From Pseudophaeobacter sp965641885 (GTDB lineage: Bacteria > Pseudomonadota > Alphaproteobacteria > Rhodobacterales > Rhodobacteraceae), in assembly GCA_965641885.1 (NCBI GenBank), contig OZ282574.1, positions 1,860,001 to 1,924,000 on the forward strand: DNA of 64,000 nucleotides, in the 5' to 3' direction. The notes below the pieces were generated by a model. It made no database searches. It was not told where the DNA came from and saw nothing but the letters and a program-made list of their open reading frames with translations. Numbering within the stretch: position 1 is the first letter of the stretch; each line of letters begins with the position of its first letter. A program made the position numbers and the translations under genes. Shown here one piece after another: positions 8,393 through 16,547 of the stretch.

Positions 8393-11300
8393 ATGAGCAC
8401 GCGTCTCGCCAAACAGGGCCGGTTGATTGACCGCTCCAAACAGATCGAATTCACCTTTAACGGCAAGCGCATGACCGGCTTTGCAGGCGACAGCCTTGCC
8501 TCGGCGCTGCTGGCCAATGATCAGATGATGATGGGGCGCTCGTTCAAATATCACCGCCCGCGCGGCGTTGTGGCCTCGGGTGCGGAAGAGCCCAATGCGC
8601 TGATGCAGCTGGGCACCGGCGATCGCTACGAGCCGAACCAGCGCGCCACCACCACCGAGCTGTTCTCGGGACTGACTGCGGCGTCGCAAAACCACTGGCC
8701 CAGCCTTGAATTTGACGTGCTGGCGATCAACAACAAGCTCACCCGGTTTTTGACCGCCGGGTTCTACTACAAGATGTTCATCCATCCGCGCCCCTTTTGG
8801 AAGCACGTCTACGAGCCGCTCATTCGCAAATCTGCCGGTCTTGGTGCTGCGCCCGATGCAGAGCTGAAAGACCCCGATACCTATGAGCACTTTTACTTCT
8901 TTGCCGATGTGCTGGTTGTGGGCGGCGGTGTGGCCGGTCTGCAGGCCGCAAAGGCAGCCGCCGCAAGTGGCGCCAAGGTTCTGGTGCTGGAGCAAAACGC
9001 CCATTGGGGCGGCCGCGCTCCGGTTGATGGTGGCACTATTGACGGCGATACACCTCAGGTCTGGATTGAAAACACGCTGGCAGAGCTGCGCGGCATGGCA
9101 AATGTCACCCTGCGCGACCGCTGCATGGGCGCTGGCGTCTATGACCACGGCTACGCGCTGGGGTATGAGCGTCTGACCGATCATGCGCCGGGGCAGGGTG
9201 GTCCACGGCATCGCCTGTGGCGGATCCGGGCCAAACAGATCGTCACCGCAACCGGAGCTATTGAACGTCCGCTGTCATTCGCCGGCAATGATGTGCCCGG
9301 TGTGATGCTGGCAGCGGCGATGCGCGACTATGTGGTGAACTGGGGCGTGACCCCGGGCCAAAGGATCGTGGTTGCCACCAATAACGACGATGCCTATCGC
9401 ACCGCGCTGGCGCTGCATGACGCAGGTGTTGATGTGGTTCGCGTGGTCGATGCCCGCGACACTGGCGGCGGTGCCCTGATGGAGGCTGTGCGCGAAAAAG
9501 GCATTCGTGTCGAGCTGGGTCGCGCCATAGCCCGCGTCAAGGATGGCCCGCGTGTCTCACGGGTTGCGATCTGCGCCCAAAACGGTGAAGGCGGCGCGCA
9601 AGAAGAGATCGAGGCCGACGCGGTTGCCATGTCGGGGGGCTGGTCACCGGTTGTGCACCTGTGGTCGCATTGTGGGGGCAAACTGATCTGGGACAAGGCG
9701 CAGGCTTTCTTTCGTCCCGACCCAACCCGTCCGCCATTGGGCGACACTGGCCGAGGCTTTGTAATTGCGGCAGGCGCTGCCAATGGGCCCCTCGGGCTGG
9801 GTGCTGTGCTGCAGGATGCCGCCGACGCAGGATCACGCGCAGCTGAGGCCGCAGGCTTTGCGGCCCAGACCGTGGGTGCGCCTGCAGGCGTTGCTGAGGA
9901 CGAAAGCCCGATGCAGCCGGTCTGGCTGATGCCTGCCAAGGCGGATATCACGCTGCGGATGAAAACCTGGCTCGACTATCAGAACGACGTCAAGGTCTCC
10001 GATGTGCAACAGGCCGCCCGCGAAGGGTTTGAAAGCGTTGAACACACCAAACGCTATACCACGCTTGGCATGGCGACGGATCAAGGTAAGCTAAGCAATA
10101 TCAACGGTCTGGCGATCCTTGCTGACAGCCTCGGGGCCGAGATCCCGCAGGTCGGCACCACCACTTTCCGGCCGCCCTATCATCCCATCTCGATGGGGGC
10201 GATTGGCGGTGAGGCCCGTGGCGAGATCTTCCAGCCGGTGCGCAAGACACCGATCTATGACTGGAACGACGCCAATGGCGCCGATTGGGAGCCCGTAGGC
10301 CAGTGGCGCCGTCCATTTGCCTATCTGCGCAGTGGCGAAGTCCGTCATGAGGCGGTGAACCGCGAAGTCAAAAACACCCGAGAAAATCTCGGGGTGCTGG
10401 ATGCCTCAACCCTGGGCAAGATCATCGTCAAAGGACCTGATGCTGGCCGCTTTCTCGATATGATGTACACCAACATGATGTCGACGCTGAAGGTCGGTAA
10501 ATGCCGCTATGGATTGATGTGCTCTGAGAACGGGTTTTTGATGGATGACGGCGTTGTCGCCCGCATCGATGACGACACCTGGCTGTGCCACACCACCACC
10601 GGCGGTGCCGAGCGCATTCATGGCCATATGGAAGAGTGGCTGCAGTGCGAATGGTGGGACTGGAAAGTCTATGTGGCCAATGTCACCGAGCAATATGCCC
10701 AGATCGCGGTTGTTGGCCCCAATGCCCGCAAAGTGCTGGAAAAGCTCAATGCGCAGGCCGGTGGCGGCATGGATCTCAGCAAAGAGGCGCTGCCGTTCAT
10801 GGACTGGCGTGCGGGGCAGATCGGCGGCTTTGACGCCCGCGCTTTCCGGATCTCATTTTCCGGTGAGCTGTCCTACGAGATTGCCGTTGCAGCCTCTGAA
10901 GGTCAGGATTTTTGGGACGCCCTGATGGCCGCGGGCCAGGAATTTGGCGTCATGCCCTATGGCACAGAGACGCTGCATATTTTGCGGGCCGAAAAGGGCT
11001 TTATCATGATCGGCGACGAGACCGACGGCACCGTCATTCCGCAGGATCTGGGGCTGAACTGGGCGCTGTCGAAAAAGAAAGACGACTACCTGGGCAAGCG
11101 GGCGCATCTGCGCTCACATATGGCGGATCCAGACCGCTGGCAGCTGGTTGGTCTGGAAACCACCGATGGCTCGGTTCTGCCGGATGGCGCCTATGCCCTG
11201 GGCAATGGCATCAATGCCAATGGTCAAAAGAACATGATTGGCCGGGTGACCTCGACCTATTATTCCGCCACGCTGGGGCGCGGCATTGCCATGGGACTAG

Positions 11301-11425
11301 TGAAACATGGCCCCAAACGCATGGGCGAGGTGCTCAAGTTTCCGGGAACCGATGGCAAGGTCTACACCGCCAAGATCGTCGATGCGGTGGTCTATGACAA
11401 AGAAGGGGAAAAGCAGAATGTCTAA
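8393..11425 (+). CDS. soxA: Sarcosine oxidase alpha subunit
   Basis: A 1010-residue multidomain subunit. The N-terminal ferredoxin-like fold (FTFNGKRMTGFAGDSLASAL, about 20-40) is followed by an NAD-binding/FAD-like domain (VLVVGGGVAGLQAAKAAAAS at about 178-197) and, from about residue 630, a GcvT/aminomethyltransferase-type folate domain (FRISFSGELSYEIAVAASEG; DYLGKRAHLRSHM). In the complex this domain transfers the methylene group to tetrahydrofolate. The length matches the family (about 1000). AAAGG precedes the ATG. The last 8 bases overlap soxG, implying translational coupling. Confidence 0.97.
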   Translation: MSTRLAKQGRLIDRSKQIEFTFNGKRMTGFAGDSLASALLANDQMMMGRSFKYHRPRGVVASGAEEPNALMQLGTGDRYEPNQRATTTELFSGLTAASQNHWPSLEFDVLAINNKLTRFLTAGFYYKMFIHPRPFWKHVYEPLIRKSAGLGAAPDAELKDPDTYEHFYFFADVLVVGGGVAGLQAAKAAAASGAKVLVLEQNAHWGGRAPVDGGTIDGDTPQVWIENTLAELRGMANVTLRDRCMGAGVYDHGYALGYERLTDHAPGQGGPRHRLWRIRAKQIVTATGAIERPLSFAGNDVPGVMLAAAMRDYVVNWGVTPGQRIVVATNNDDAYRTALALHDAGVDVVRVVDARDTGGGALMEAVREKGIRVELGRAIARVKDGPRVSRVAICAQNGEGGAQEEIEADAVAMSGGWSPVVHLWSHCGGKLIWDKAQAFFRPDPTRPPLGDTGRGFVIAAGAANGPLGLGAVLQDAADAGSRAAEAAGFAAQTVGAPAGVAEDESPMQPVWLMPAKADITLRMKTWLDYQNDVKVSDVQQAAREGFESVEHTKRYTTLGMATDQGKLSNINGLAILADSLGAEIPQVGTTTFRPPYHPISMGAIGGEARGEIFQPVRKTPIYDWNDANGADWEPVGQWRRPFAYLRSGEVRHEAVNREVKNTRENLGVLDASTLGKIIVKGPDAGRFLDMMYTNMMSTLKVGKCRYGLMCSENGFLMDDGVVARIDDDTWLCHTTTGGAERIHGHMEEWLQCEWWDWKVYVANVTEQYAQIAVVGPNARKVLEKLNAQAGGGMDLSKEALPFMDWRAGQIGGFDARAFRISFSGELSYEIAVAASEGQDFWDALMAAGQEFGVMPYGTETLHILRAEKGFIMIGDETDGTVIPQDLGLNWALSKKKDDYLGKRAHLRSHMADPDRWQLVGLETTDGSVLPDGAYALGNGINANGQKNMIGRVTSTYYSATLGRGIAMGLVKHGPKRMGEVLKFPGTDGKVYTAKIVDAVVYDKEGEKQNV

Positions 11426-11984
11426 TCCTTTGACAGCCATCAATGGCGCCCAGTTTGCGGGCATGGCCACGGTCCAAGACGCAGGCCTGCAGGGCATGAT
11501 CACGCTGCGCGGGGACCTCGGCTCTAAGATCCTGATGGCGGCCGTAAAGGCAGCCACGGGCGCTGATGTCCCCGACCGGGGCAGGATTTCCTGTGTCGCA
11601 GACGGTGCTGTCGCCTGGATGTCGCCGGACGAGCTGTTGCTGCTGGTGCCCTATGAGGTCGCGCAGATCAGGACTGCCGAGCTGGCTCAAGCCCTGAAAG
11701 GGGAGCATGCGCTGGCGGCCAATGTGTCGGATGCGCGGTCCTTTTTTACCGTTTCAGGCATGGGCGCCCGCGAGGTGCTTGCCAAGATCGCACCTGTTGA
11801 TTTTTCTGCCAAAAACTTCACGGCAGGCGACTTTCGCCGCAGCCGGACAGCGCAGGTGGCAGCGGCCTTTTGGCTAGAGGAAGAGGACTGCTTTCGACTG
11901 GTTTGTTTCCGCTCTGTTGGCGCCTATATGTTTGGGCTTTTGTCGGCCGCAGCGCACCCGCAATCGCAGGTGGGTGTCTACTGA
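11418..11984 (+). CDS. soxG: Sarcosine oxidase gamma subunit
   Basis: A 188-residue subunit structurally related to the GcvT fold that packs against the alpha subunit. Family features are GMITLRGDLGSKILMAAVKA near the N-terminus, CVADGAVAWMSPDELLLLVP in the middle and a C-terminus rich in aromatic and Cys residues (EEEDCFRLVCFRSVGAYMFG). The ATG at 11418 lies inside the end of soxA (8-bp overlap). It is the last gene of the operon, with an intrinsic terminator starting 47 bp after its stop. The folate genes often found after soxG (folD, purU) are absent here. Confidence 0.93.
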   Translation: MSNPLTAINGAQFAGMATVQDAGLQGMITLRGDLGSKILMAAVKAATGADVPDRGRISCVADGAVAWMSPDELLLLVPYEVAQIRTAELAQALKGEHALAANVSDARSFFTVSGMGAREVLAKIAPVDFSAKNFTAGDFRRSRTAQVAAAFWLEEEDCFRLVCFRSVGAYMFGLLSAAAHPQSQVGVY

Positions 11985-12438
11985 ATCATCTATTCAGTTT
12001 TAGGTTGAGTTTTTGCAAATTGAAATTTAGGGTGCTCCCAATTGGTTTTGGGGGCGCTTTTTTGCGAAAACTTTCTGCTGCGTTCACTGGTTTTGCAGGC
12101 TCCCAAGTCGCTCACTTCCCCCTTTGTTGGATGATAGATGAGCCGGGACATATTTTGTCGGCAAACATCGTCCTGCGATGTAGGGCAGGTTCGGCGCCTG
12201 CGGAGATGGCCCAGCAGTGTCTTGAGACGGGAGTGCCCCAAACTGGCATTTGAGATGAGACCTGTTCCAGGTGCCCGGAACGGGCGAAAGCTTCATGTTA
12301 TTCTTTGGCGCCCAAAGACGTCGTGATATTTGTGTTTAGTAGGTTCCGTATGTTTTTGTCTCTTTCTCCCAAGCGTCCTGTCTCGTCATGTGTATGTCGA
12401 AAAATGACGCCCTAATATGAGTTTTTCCTGAGGGTATG
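11985..12438. other. Intergenic region after soxG
   Basis: About 450 bp without a supported gene. It contains the sox operon terminator at 12032-12063. The rest has short open frames on both strands without good start signals and shows no repeat, RNA gene or mobile-element signature that I recognise. The last part should carry the promoter of the small secreted-protein pair. Confidence 0.55.
12032..12063 (+). terminator. Intrinsic terminator of the soxBDAG operon
   Basis: A 10-bp stem GTGCTCCCAA/TTGGGGGCGC (two G-T pairs, 6-nt loop) is followed directly by six T residues, 47 bp after the soxG stop. Confidence 0.85.
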
Positions 12439-12858
12439 ATGGCAGGGTCACTGAAAAAAATAATTCTATTGCTAGCAACTTTATTTGGCAGCCAAGCATT
12501 TGCATCCGAAACTTTTGTCTGCTCGTTTCAAGCACTAAGTAAGGCCTCATGGATACCTCCAAGGGTGGCCATGCAGTTTTCCGAGCATCGCGAAACAGCA
12601 CGGATTTGGGCCTCGGACGAAGGAGCGCCGATCTCTGCCGTTTTGAAGAAACGTAGCGATAGTTCCTACCTTTTGGACTGGACCGTGCCGCGCACTTCCG
12701 TGGCAAAGGCAACCAGTCTGAGCGCTGACCGCTATCGGGTCATCCTGAATGTGGACAACCTAAAGGTCTCGCTTCAGGTGCTGGCCAAGAAATCTGTGGT
12801 AGCGCCGTCATCACGAGGGGTTGGATCCTGCATCATGGTTGAAGATATTTACAAATAG
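12439..12858 (+). CDS. Small secreted protein of unknown function
   Basis: I do not recognise the family. The 139-residue product has a signal peptide (KKIILLLATLFGSQAFA, cleavage probably AFA-SE), then ETFVCSFQ, a central SYLLDWTVPRT and a C-terminal GVGSCIMVEDIYK; the two mature-region cysteines may form one disulfide. The second ATG at 12439 is preferred to 12436 because it is better spaced from GAGGG. The gene and the following one (9 bp downstream) share the layout signal peptide, early Cys, YLL-x-W and late G-x-G-x-C, so they look like a divergent tandem duplication. Confidence 0.75.
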   Translation: MAGSLKKIILLLATLFGSQAFASETFVCSFQALSKASWIPPRVAMQFSEHRETARIWASDEGAPISAVLKKRSDSSYLLDWTVPRTSVAKATSLSADRYRVILNVDNLKVSLQVLAKKSVVAPSSRGVGSCIMVEDIYK

Positions 12859-12867
12859 GGAAAATGG

Positions 12868-13278
12868 ATGAAGAACTTTTTGGCAGGCACGCTTTTGGTG
12901 GTCTCAACACTGCCCGCGATGGCAGCTCCCACAGCGTATGAATGTAAATACGAGGGTCACACAGGTCGCAATGGTCTGCAGAAAAAAGCGGTTTATGTAA
13001 TTGACCCAGAGGCCGGTACGGCAATGGCCTATGATGGTCTCATTCATCACACCCTCAAAGCGCCAATTCCCACAAGCTTTAAAACGCTGCAGCCTGGAAA
13101 ATACCTGTTGAAGTGGCAGCTGGACAATATTCCCAGTAAACGGGGGAACCTCAGCTTGACCGCGACGTTCTCTGCCAGGGTCAATACTGGGAATAGGTCC
13201 TCTACCATTAGTGTTCGGATTCATGGGGCAGACAATGATATCCGCGGATCGGGGCGCTGCACCGTTCTCAGGCAGTAA
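12868..13278 (+). CDS. Small secreted protein of unknown function, likely paralogue of upstream gene
   Basis: The 136-residue product has a signal peptide (MKNFLAGTLLVVSTLPAMA, cleavage after AMA), YECKYEG just after it, KYLLKWQLDN in the middle and a C-terminal GSGRCTVLRQ. Exactly two cysteines remain in the mature chain, placed as in the upstream gene, suggesting one disulfide and a compact beta-rich periplasmic or secreted domain. The first gene's stop lies 9 bp upstream, and AGGGA precedes the ATG, so the two form an operon. It converges on the FkbM methyltransferase gene with a 17-bp gap. Function unknown. Confidence 0.75.
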   Translation: MKNFLAGTLLVVSTLPAMAAPTAYECKYEGHTGRNGLQKKAVYVIDPEAGTAMAYDGLIHHTLKAPIPTSFKTLQPGKYLLKWQLDNIPSKRGNLSLTATFSARVNTGNRSSTISVRIHGADNDIRGSGRCTVLRQ

Positions 13279-13295
13279 GGCGTCTTTTGGCGGTG

Positions 13296-14069
13296 CTAGC
13301 CGTGAAACAGGAAGGTGGGAAACTGTTCCAGCGCCCTGGGGGCGGTCAGCGAGGCAAATCCTTGACCGCTTTGCCTGTCATCTTCGCAGGCCCCGTAAAA
13401 GGACAACTGCTCTGCTAATGTCCGCATCCGCTCAAGACGGGTTTCAGCATCCAGAAAGGGCGCATGGGTTGACAGGTAAAGGGCACACCGCTGCTGTTTA
13501 AGCCAGGGCAGCAGCTGCGGCAGCACGTCAAATTCGGCGCCCTCAATGTCCATTTTGACCAGTGAGACGCGGCTCAGATCCGCAGAGGATGCAAAATCTT
13601 CCCAGCCCAGAGTGATCACATCAGATCCGTGCTCGCCATCATTCAGCAGGCTGGTCATACTGTCTCCGGCTTCGCCGCCAAACGAGGCCATGCGGGCAAT
13701 GCCAACGCCCTGGCTTAGCGCGGCCGAAAAGGCCGAGACATTTGCCACATTGTTGAGTTCAAGGTTCCAGGCGAGATAGCGAAAGGCAACGGGGTCTGGT
13801 TCAAAGCAATAGACCCGGCGGGCATGGGCAGCACCATAGAGCACTGTGGGGCCAATCCATGCACCGATATCAAGATAGTCGTGGTCCTTGTCCAGATGCG
13901 CGTCCAGCACGGCAAAGGTCTCGGGCTCCCAGGAGCCGCTTGCGGCCTTGCGCCAAAATTTGGAATGATAGGGGTCAAGGCGAAAGGGATGGCCGTTCAG
14001 GCTGCCCGCATAGTAACCTCTTGCGCGGTAAAACATCTTGCGCGCTGCGGTCCAGGTCTTGGCTATCAT
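13296..14069 (-). CDS. FkbM family SAM-dependent methyltransferase
   Basis: About 257 residues with the FkbM-type Rossmann fold: DYLDIGAWIGPTVLYGAA (SAM-binding motif I, about 65-82), RVYCFEPDPVAFRYLAWNLE (motif II, the acidic residue that binds the ribose) and VSLVKMDIEGAEFDVL, the signature of the family. FkbM proteins methylate hydroxyls of sugars, polyketides or small molecules; the acceptor here is unknown. I use the ATG at 14069, which has GAGGGA upstream; an in-frame ATG at 14084 would add five residues. The frame is open much further upstream but runs antisense through sodB and is spurious there. Confidence 0.82.
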   Translation of the reverse strand: MIAKTWTAARKMFYRARGYYAGSLNGHPFRLDPYHSKFWRKAASGSWEPETFAVLDAHLDKDHDYLDIGAWIGPTVLYGAAHARRVYCFEPDPVAFRYLAWNLELNNVANVSAFSAALSQGVGIARMASFGGEAGDSMTSLLNDGEHGSDVITLGWEDFASSADLSRVSLVKMDIEGAEFDVLPQLLPWLKQQRCALYLSTHAPFLDAETRLERMRTLAEQLSFYGACEDDRQSGQGFASLTAPRALEQFPTFLFHG

Positions 14070-14192
14070 CCCGAGTTCCCTCATATTTGCACATGGCACA
14101 TGCGCGGTTTTATTGTCTTGGCTCTTGACCTGCCTTGGCGCGCACCGCATGTATCTGCTCAGGAACGCAACATTTATTGACAGGGGGCCAAT

Positions 14193-14795
14193 ATGGCTTT
14201 TGAACTTCCCGATCTTCCTTATGCACATGACGCGCTGGCCGCCAAGGGTATGTCGGCAGAAACCCTGGAATATCACCACGATCTGCACCACAAGGCCTAT
14301 GTCGACAACGGCAATAAGCTGATCGCCGGCACCGAATGGGATGGAAAGTCGCTGGAAGAGATCATCTCCGGCACCTATGACGCATCCTCGGTGGCGCAAA
14401 GCGGTATCTTCAACAACATCTCCCAGCTGTGGAACCACAATCAGTTCTGGGAAATGATGGGCCCCGGCGCCAGCGCCATGCCAGGTGATCTGGAAAAGGC
14501 TCTGGTTGAAAGCTTTGGCTCGGTTGATGAGTTCAAATCGCAGTTTTCTGCCGCCGGTGCTGGCCAGTTTGGCTCTGGCTGGGCCTGGCTTGTGAAAAAC
14601 GCCGATGGCTCTTTGGCTGTGACCAAGACCGAAAACGGTGTGAACCCCCTTTGCTTTAATCAGACTGCACTGTTGGGCTGTGATGTATGGGAGCACTCCT
14701 ACTACATTGATTTCCGCAACAAGCGTCCGGCTTACCTGTCGAACTTCCTCGACAATCTGGTGAACTGGGAAAACGTCGCCTCGCGCCTCGGCTAA
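14193..14795 (+). CDS. sodB: Superoxide dismutase [Fe/Mn type]
   Basis: Cytoplasmic enzyme converting superoxide to oxygen and hydrogen peroxide. The 200-residue product starts MAFELPDLPYAHDALA and has all four metal ligands: His28 in EYHHDLHH, His82 in QLWNHNQFW, Asp164 and His168 in DVWEHSYYIDF. GSGWAWLV and the overall pattern fit the iron-type or cambialistic branch; metal preference cannot be settled by eye. ACAGGGGG precedes the ATG. It is monocistronic, divergent from the FkbM gene and followed by a strong terminator. Confidence 0.97.
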   Translation: MAFELPDLPYAHDALAAKGMSAETLEYHHDLHHKAYVDNGNKLIAGTEWDGKSLEEIISGTYDASSVAQSGIFNNISQLWNHNQFWEMMGPGASAMPGDLEKALVESFGSVDEFKSQFSAAGAGQFGSGWAWLVKNADGSLAVTKTENGVNPLCFNQTALLGCDVWEHSYYIDFRNKRPAYLSNFLDNLVNWENVASRLG

Positions 14796-14823
14796 GGCTG
14801 ACGGATCAGACAAACTGTTTATG

Positions 14824-14857
14824 CAACGCCCGGTCCTTGGCCGGGCGTTGATCATTT
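14824..14857 (+). terminator. Intrinsic terminator of sodB
   Basis: A perfect 10-bp stem CAACGCCCGG/CCGGGCGTTG with a 7-nt loop lies 28 bp after the sodB stop, followed by a modest T-containing tail (ATCATTT). Confidence 0.8.
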
Positions 14858-14967
14858 CAAGACCCGGGCTTTTCTCAGATACGGCCCGTCTGTGACACGA
14901 CCCGTCTCCTATCTGACCCGTCTTTCAGTGAATGGCGGTCTCCACAAAAAGAGCCAAAGGGGCTACA

Positions 14968-15846
14968 ATGACTGATGCGGCAAAAGGCGTCTGTGCGATG
15001 ATTGTCGCTTGTACAATGTGGGGGCTGACGGGGCTTTTTTACAAGCTGCTGACGCATATCCCGCCGATGCAGGTATTGTCCCACCGGATTTTGTGGTCAG
15101 CGGTCTTTTTCACCTGTGTGCTGGCCCTGCAGGGCCGGTTCAATCTGTTGGCCGGAGTGCTGAGAGACTGGAAACAGGTTCGGGTGCTGGCTTTGGCGAC
15201 CGCGATGATCTCGGTGAATTGGTTTCTCTTTATCACGTCAGTGCAGATCGAGCGCGCCACCGAGGCCTCGCTGGGGTACTATATCTTTCCTCTGGTCAGC
15301 GTGGTTTTGGGGCGGATCTTCTTTGCTGAGCAGCTTAGCCGTGCACAGGGGGTTGCCATTGTTCTGGCTGCGACGGCTGTGGTTGTGTTGACCTGGGGGC
15401 TGGGCGTGGCGCCGTGGATTTCGCTGGTGCTGGCCTTTAGTTTTGCGTTCTACGGCGTGGTCAAAAAGCGACTTGATCTGGGGCCAGTGGTCTCGGTGAC
15501 CGCCGAGGTTCTGCTGCTCGCGCCACTTGCCTTGATCGTGATTGCCAGCACCGGGTTCAGCGGCTTTCAGGATGTCGGGCGCGACATGGGCTTGCTGATG
15601 CTGGCAGGGCCGTTGACTGGCGCGCCACTGATCCTGTTCAGCTATGCGGCCCGCCGGGTTGCCCTAGGCAGTGTTGGGGTGCTTCAGTACATCAACCCAA
15701 CACTGCAAGCCCTTGTTGCAACGCTGGTTTTTGGTGAGGTTTTTACCCCCTGGCACAGTGCAGCCTTTGTCTTGATCTGGGCCGCCGTGATCATATTCTC
15801 TGTCGGTGCTTGGCGCAGATCACGCTCGGCCAGCGGCAAGATCTAG
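14968..15846 (+). CDS. rarD: EamA-family permease RarD
   Basis: A 292-residue inner-membrane drug/metabolite-transporter-superfamily protein with about ten hydrophobic spans in two EamA halves. It matches the RarD branch at its start: KGVCAMIVACTMWGLTGLFY, then VLSHRILWSAVFF and ALGSVGVLQYINPTLQAL near the end. The transported substrate is not known. ATG 14968 follows AAAGGGG at good spacing; an earlier in-frame ATG at 14932 adds 12 residues of non-membrane sequence. It converges on the LOG-family gene with a 7-bp gap. Confidence 0.9.
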   Translation: MTDAAKGVCAMIVACTMWGLTGLFYKLLTHIPPMQVLSHRILWSAVFFTCVLALQGRFNLLAGVLRDWKQVRVLALATAMISVNWFLFITSVQIERATEASLGYYIFPLVSVVLGRIFFAEQLSRAQGVAIVLAATAVVVLTWGLGVAPWISLVLAFSFAFYGVVKKRLDLGPVVSVTAEVLLLAPLALIVIASTGFSGFQDVGRDMGLLMLAGPLTGAPLILFSYAARRVALGSVGVLQYINPTLQALVATLVFGEVFTPWHSAAFVLIWAAVIIFSVGAWRRSRSASGKI

Positions 15847-15853
15847 CACCGCT

Positions 15854-16405
15854 TTAGCCGGGTTCGTGGCCAAGGGCCTTGAGTGCCGCCTCGGGGGTGT
15901 CGACCCATGTGATGAAACCCTCAAGCGAGGCGTCGGCAAAGCCCTGCGCCAACATGTGCTGGATGAGGTCGCGCAGCTTGTCCCAGTATCCTTCGACGTT
16001 CAGAACGACGATGGGCTTGGCGTGCAGCCCCAGCTGGCGCCAGGTCAGAGCTTCAAACAACTCGTCCAGGGATCCGGGGCCGCCGGGCAGCACAACCACG
16101 GCATCCGCATTATAGAGCATCACCTTCTTGCGTTCATGCATGGTCTCGGTGATCACATAGGTGTTGAGATCGCTCTTGGCTATTTCGCGCCTGACCAGAT
16201 GTTCGGGAATAACCCCAAAGGTTTCGCCTCCGGCCTCTTGTGTGGCGCGCGCGACAACCCCCATGAGGCCAACATCTCCGGCGCCATAGACCAGACGCAG
16301 CCCGCGCGTTGCCAGCATCACTCCGAGGCTTTTGGCGGCGCTTTCATAGGCGGGCATTGCCCCAGACCGGGATCCGCAATACACACAGACGGATTTTATG
16401 CTCAT
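15854..16405 (-). CDS. LOG/TIGR00730 family Rossmann-fold protein (putative nucleotide phosphoribohydrolase)
   Basis: A 183-residue protein of the LOG family, many members of which cleave AMP or cytokinin ribotides to free base and ribose 5-phosphate. Family blocks are SVCVYCGSRSGAMPAYESAA (N-terminus), LVYGAGDVGLMGVVARAT, MHERKKVMLYNADAVVVLPG and the GGxGTxxE-type motif, here GGPGSLDELFE (Ser for Thr). ATG 16405 is preceded by AAAGGA with 7-nt spacing and starts just before the conserved strand, so it is preferred to an in-frame ATG 12 codons upstream. True cytokinin production is not implied. Confidence 0.88.
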   Translation of the reverse strand: MSIKSVCVYCGSRSGAMPAYESAAKSLGVMLATRGLRLVYGAGDVGLMGVVARATQEAGGETFGVIPEHLVRREIAKSDLNTYVITETMHERKKVMLYNADAVVVLPGGPGSLDELFEALTWRQLGLHAKPIVVLNVEGYWDKLRDLIQHMLAQGFADASLEGFITWVDTPEAALKALGHEPG

Positions 16406-16547
16406 GAGGGGTCCTTTCATAGAAATATCAAGGGGAAACACAACTGGTGTTTTGACCCTTGATAGCGCGATTGATAGGCTGCCTCAACCAGGCGCATGAT
16501 GGGATTCCGATGCGGAACCAGATGGCGCGCTGAAGGGAAGGACGAAG

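Noticed and set aside
12064..12438. Decayed insertion element or small gene after the sox terminator
   Set aside because: Short open frames only, no inverted terminal repeats and no transposase-like sequence.
13296..14855. A single 519-codon minus-strand gene covering FkbM and the sodB region
   Set aside because: The upper 257 codons are antisense to sodB. The real FkbM gene starts at about 14069, where a ribosome binding site is present.
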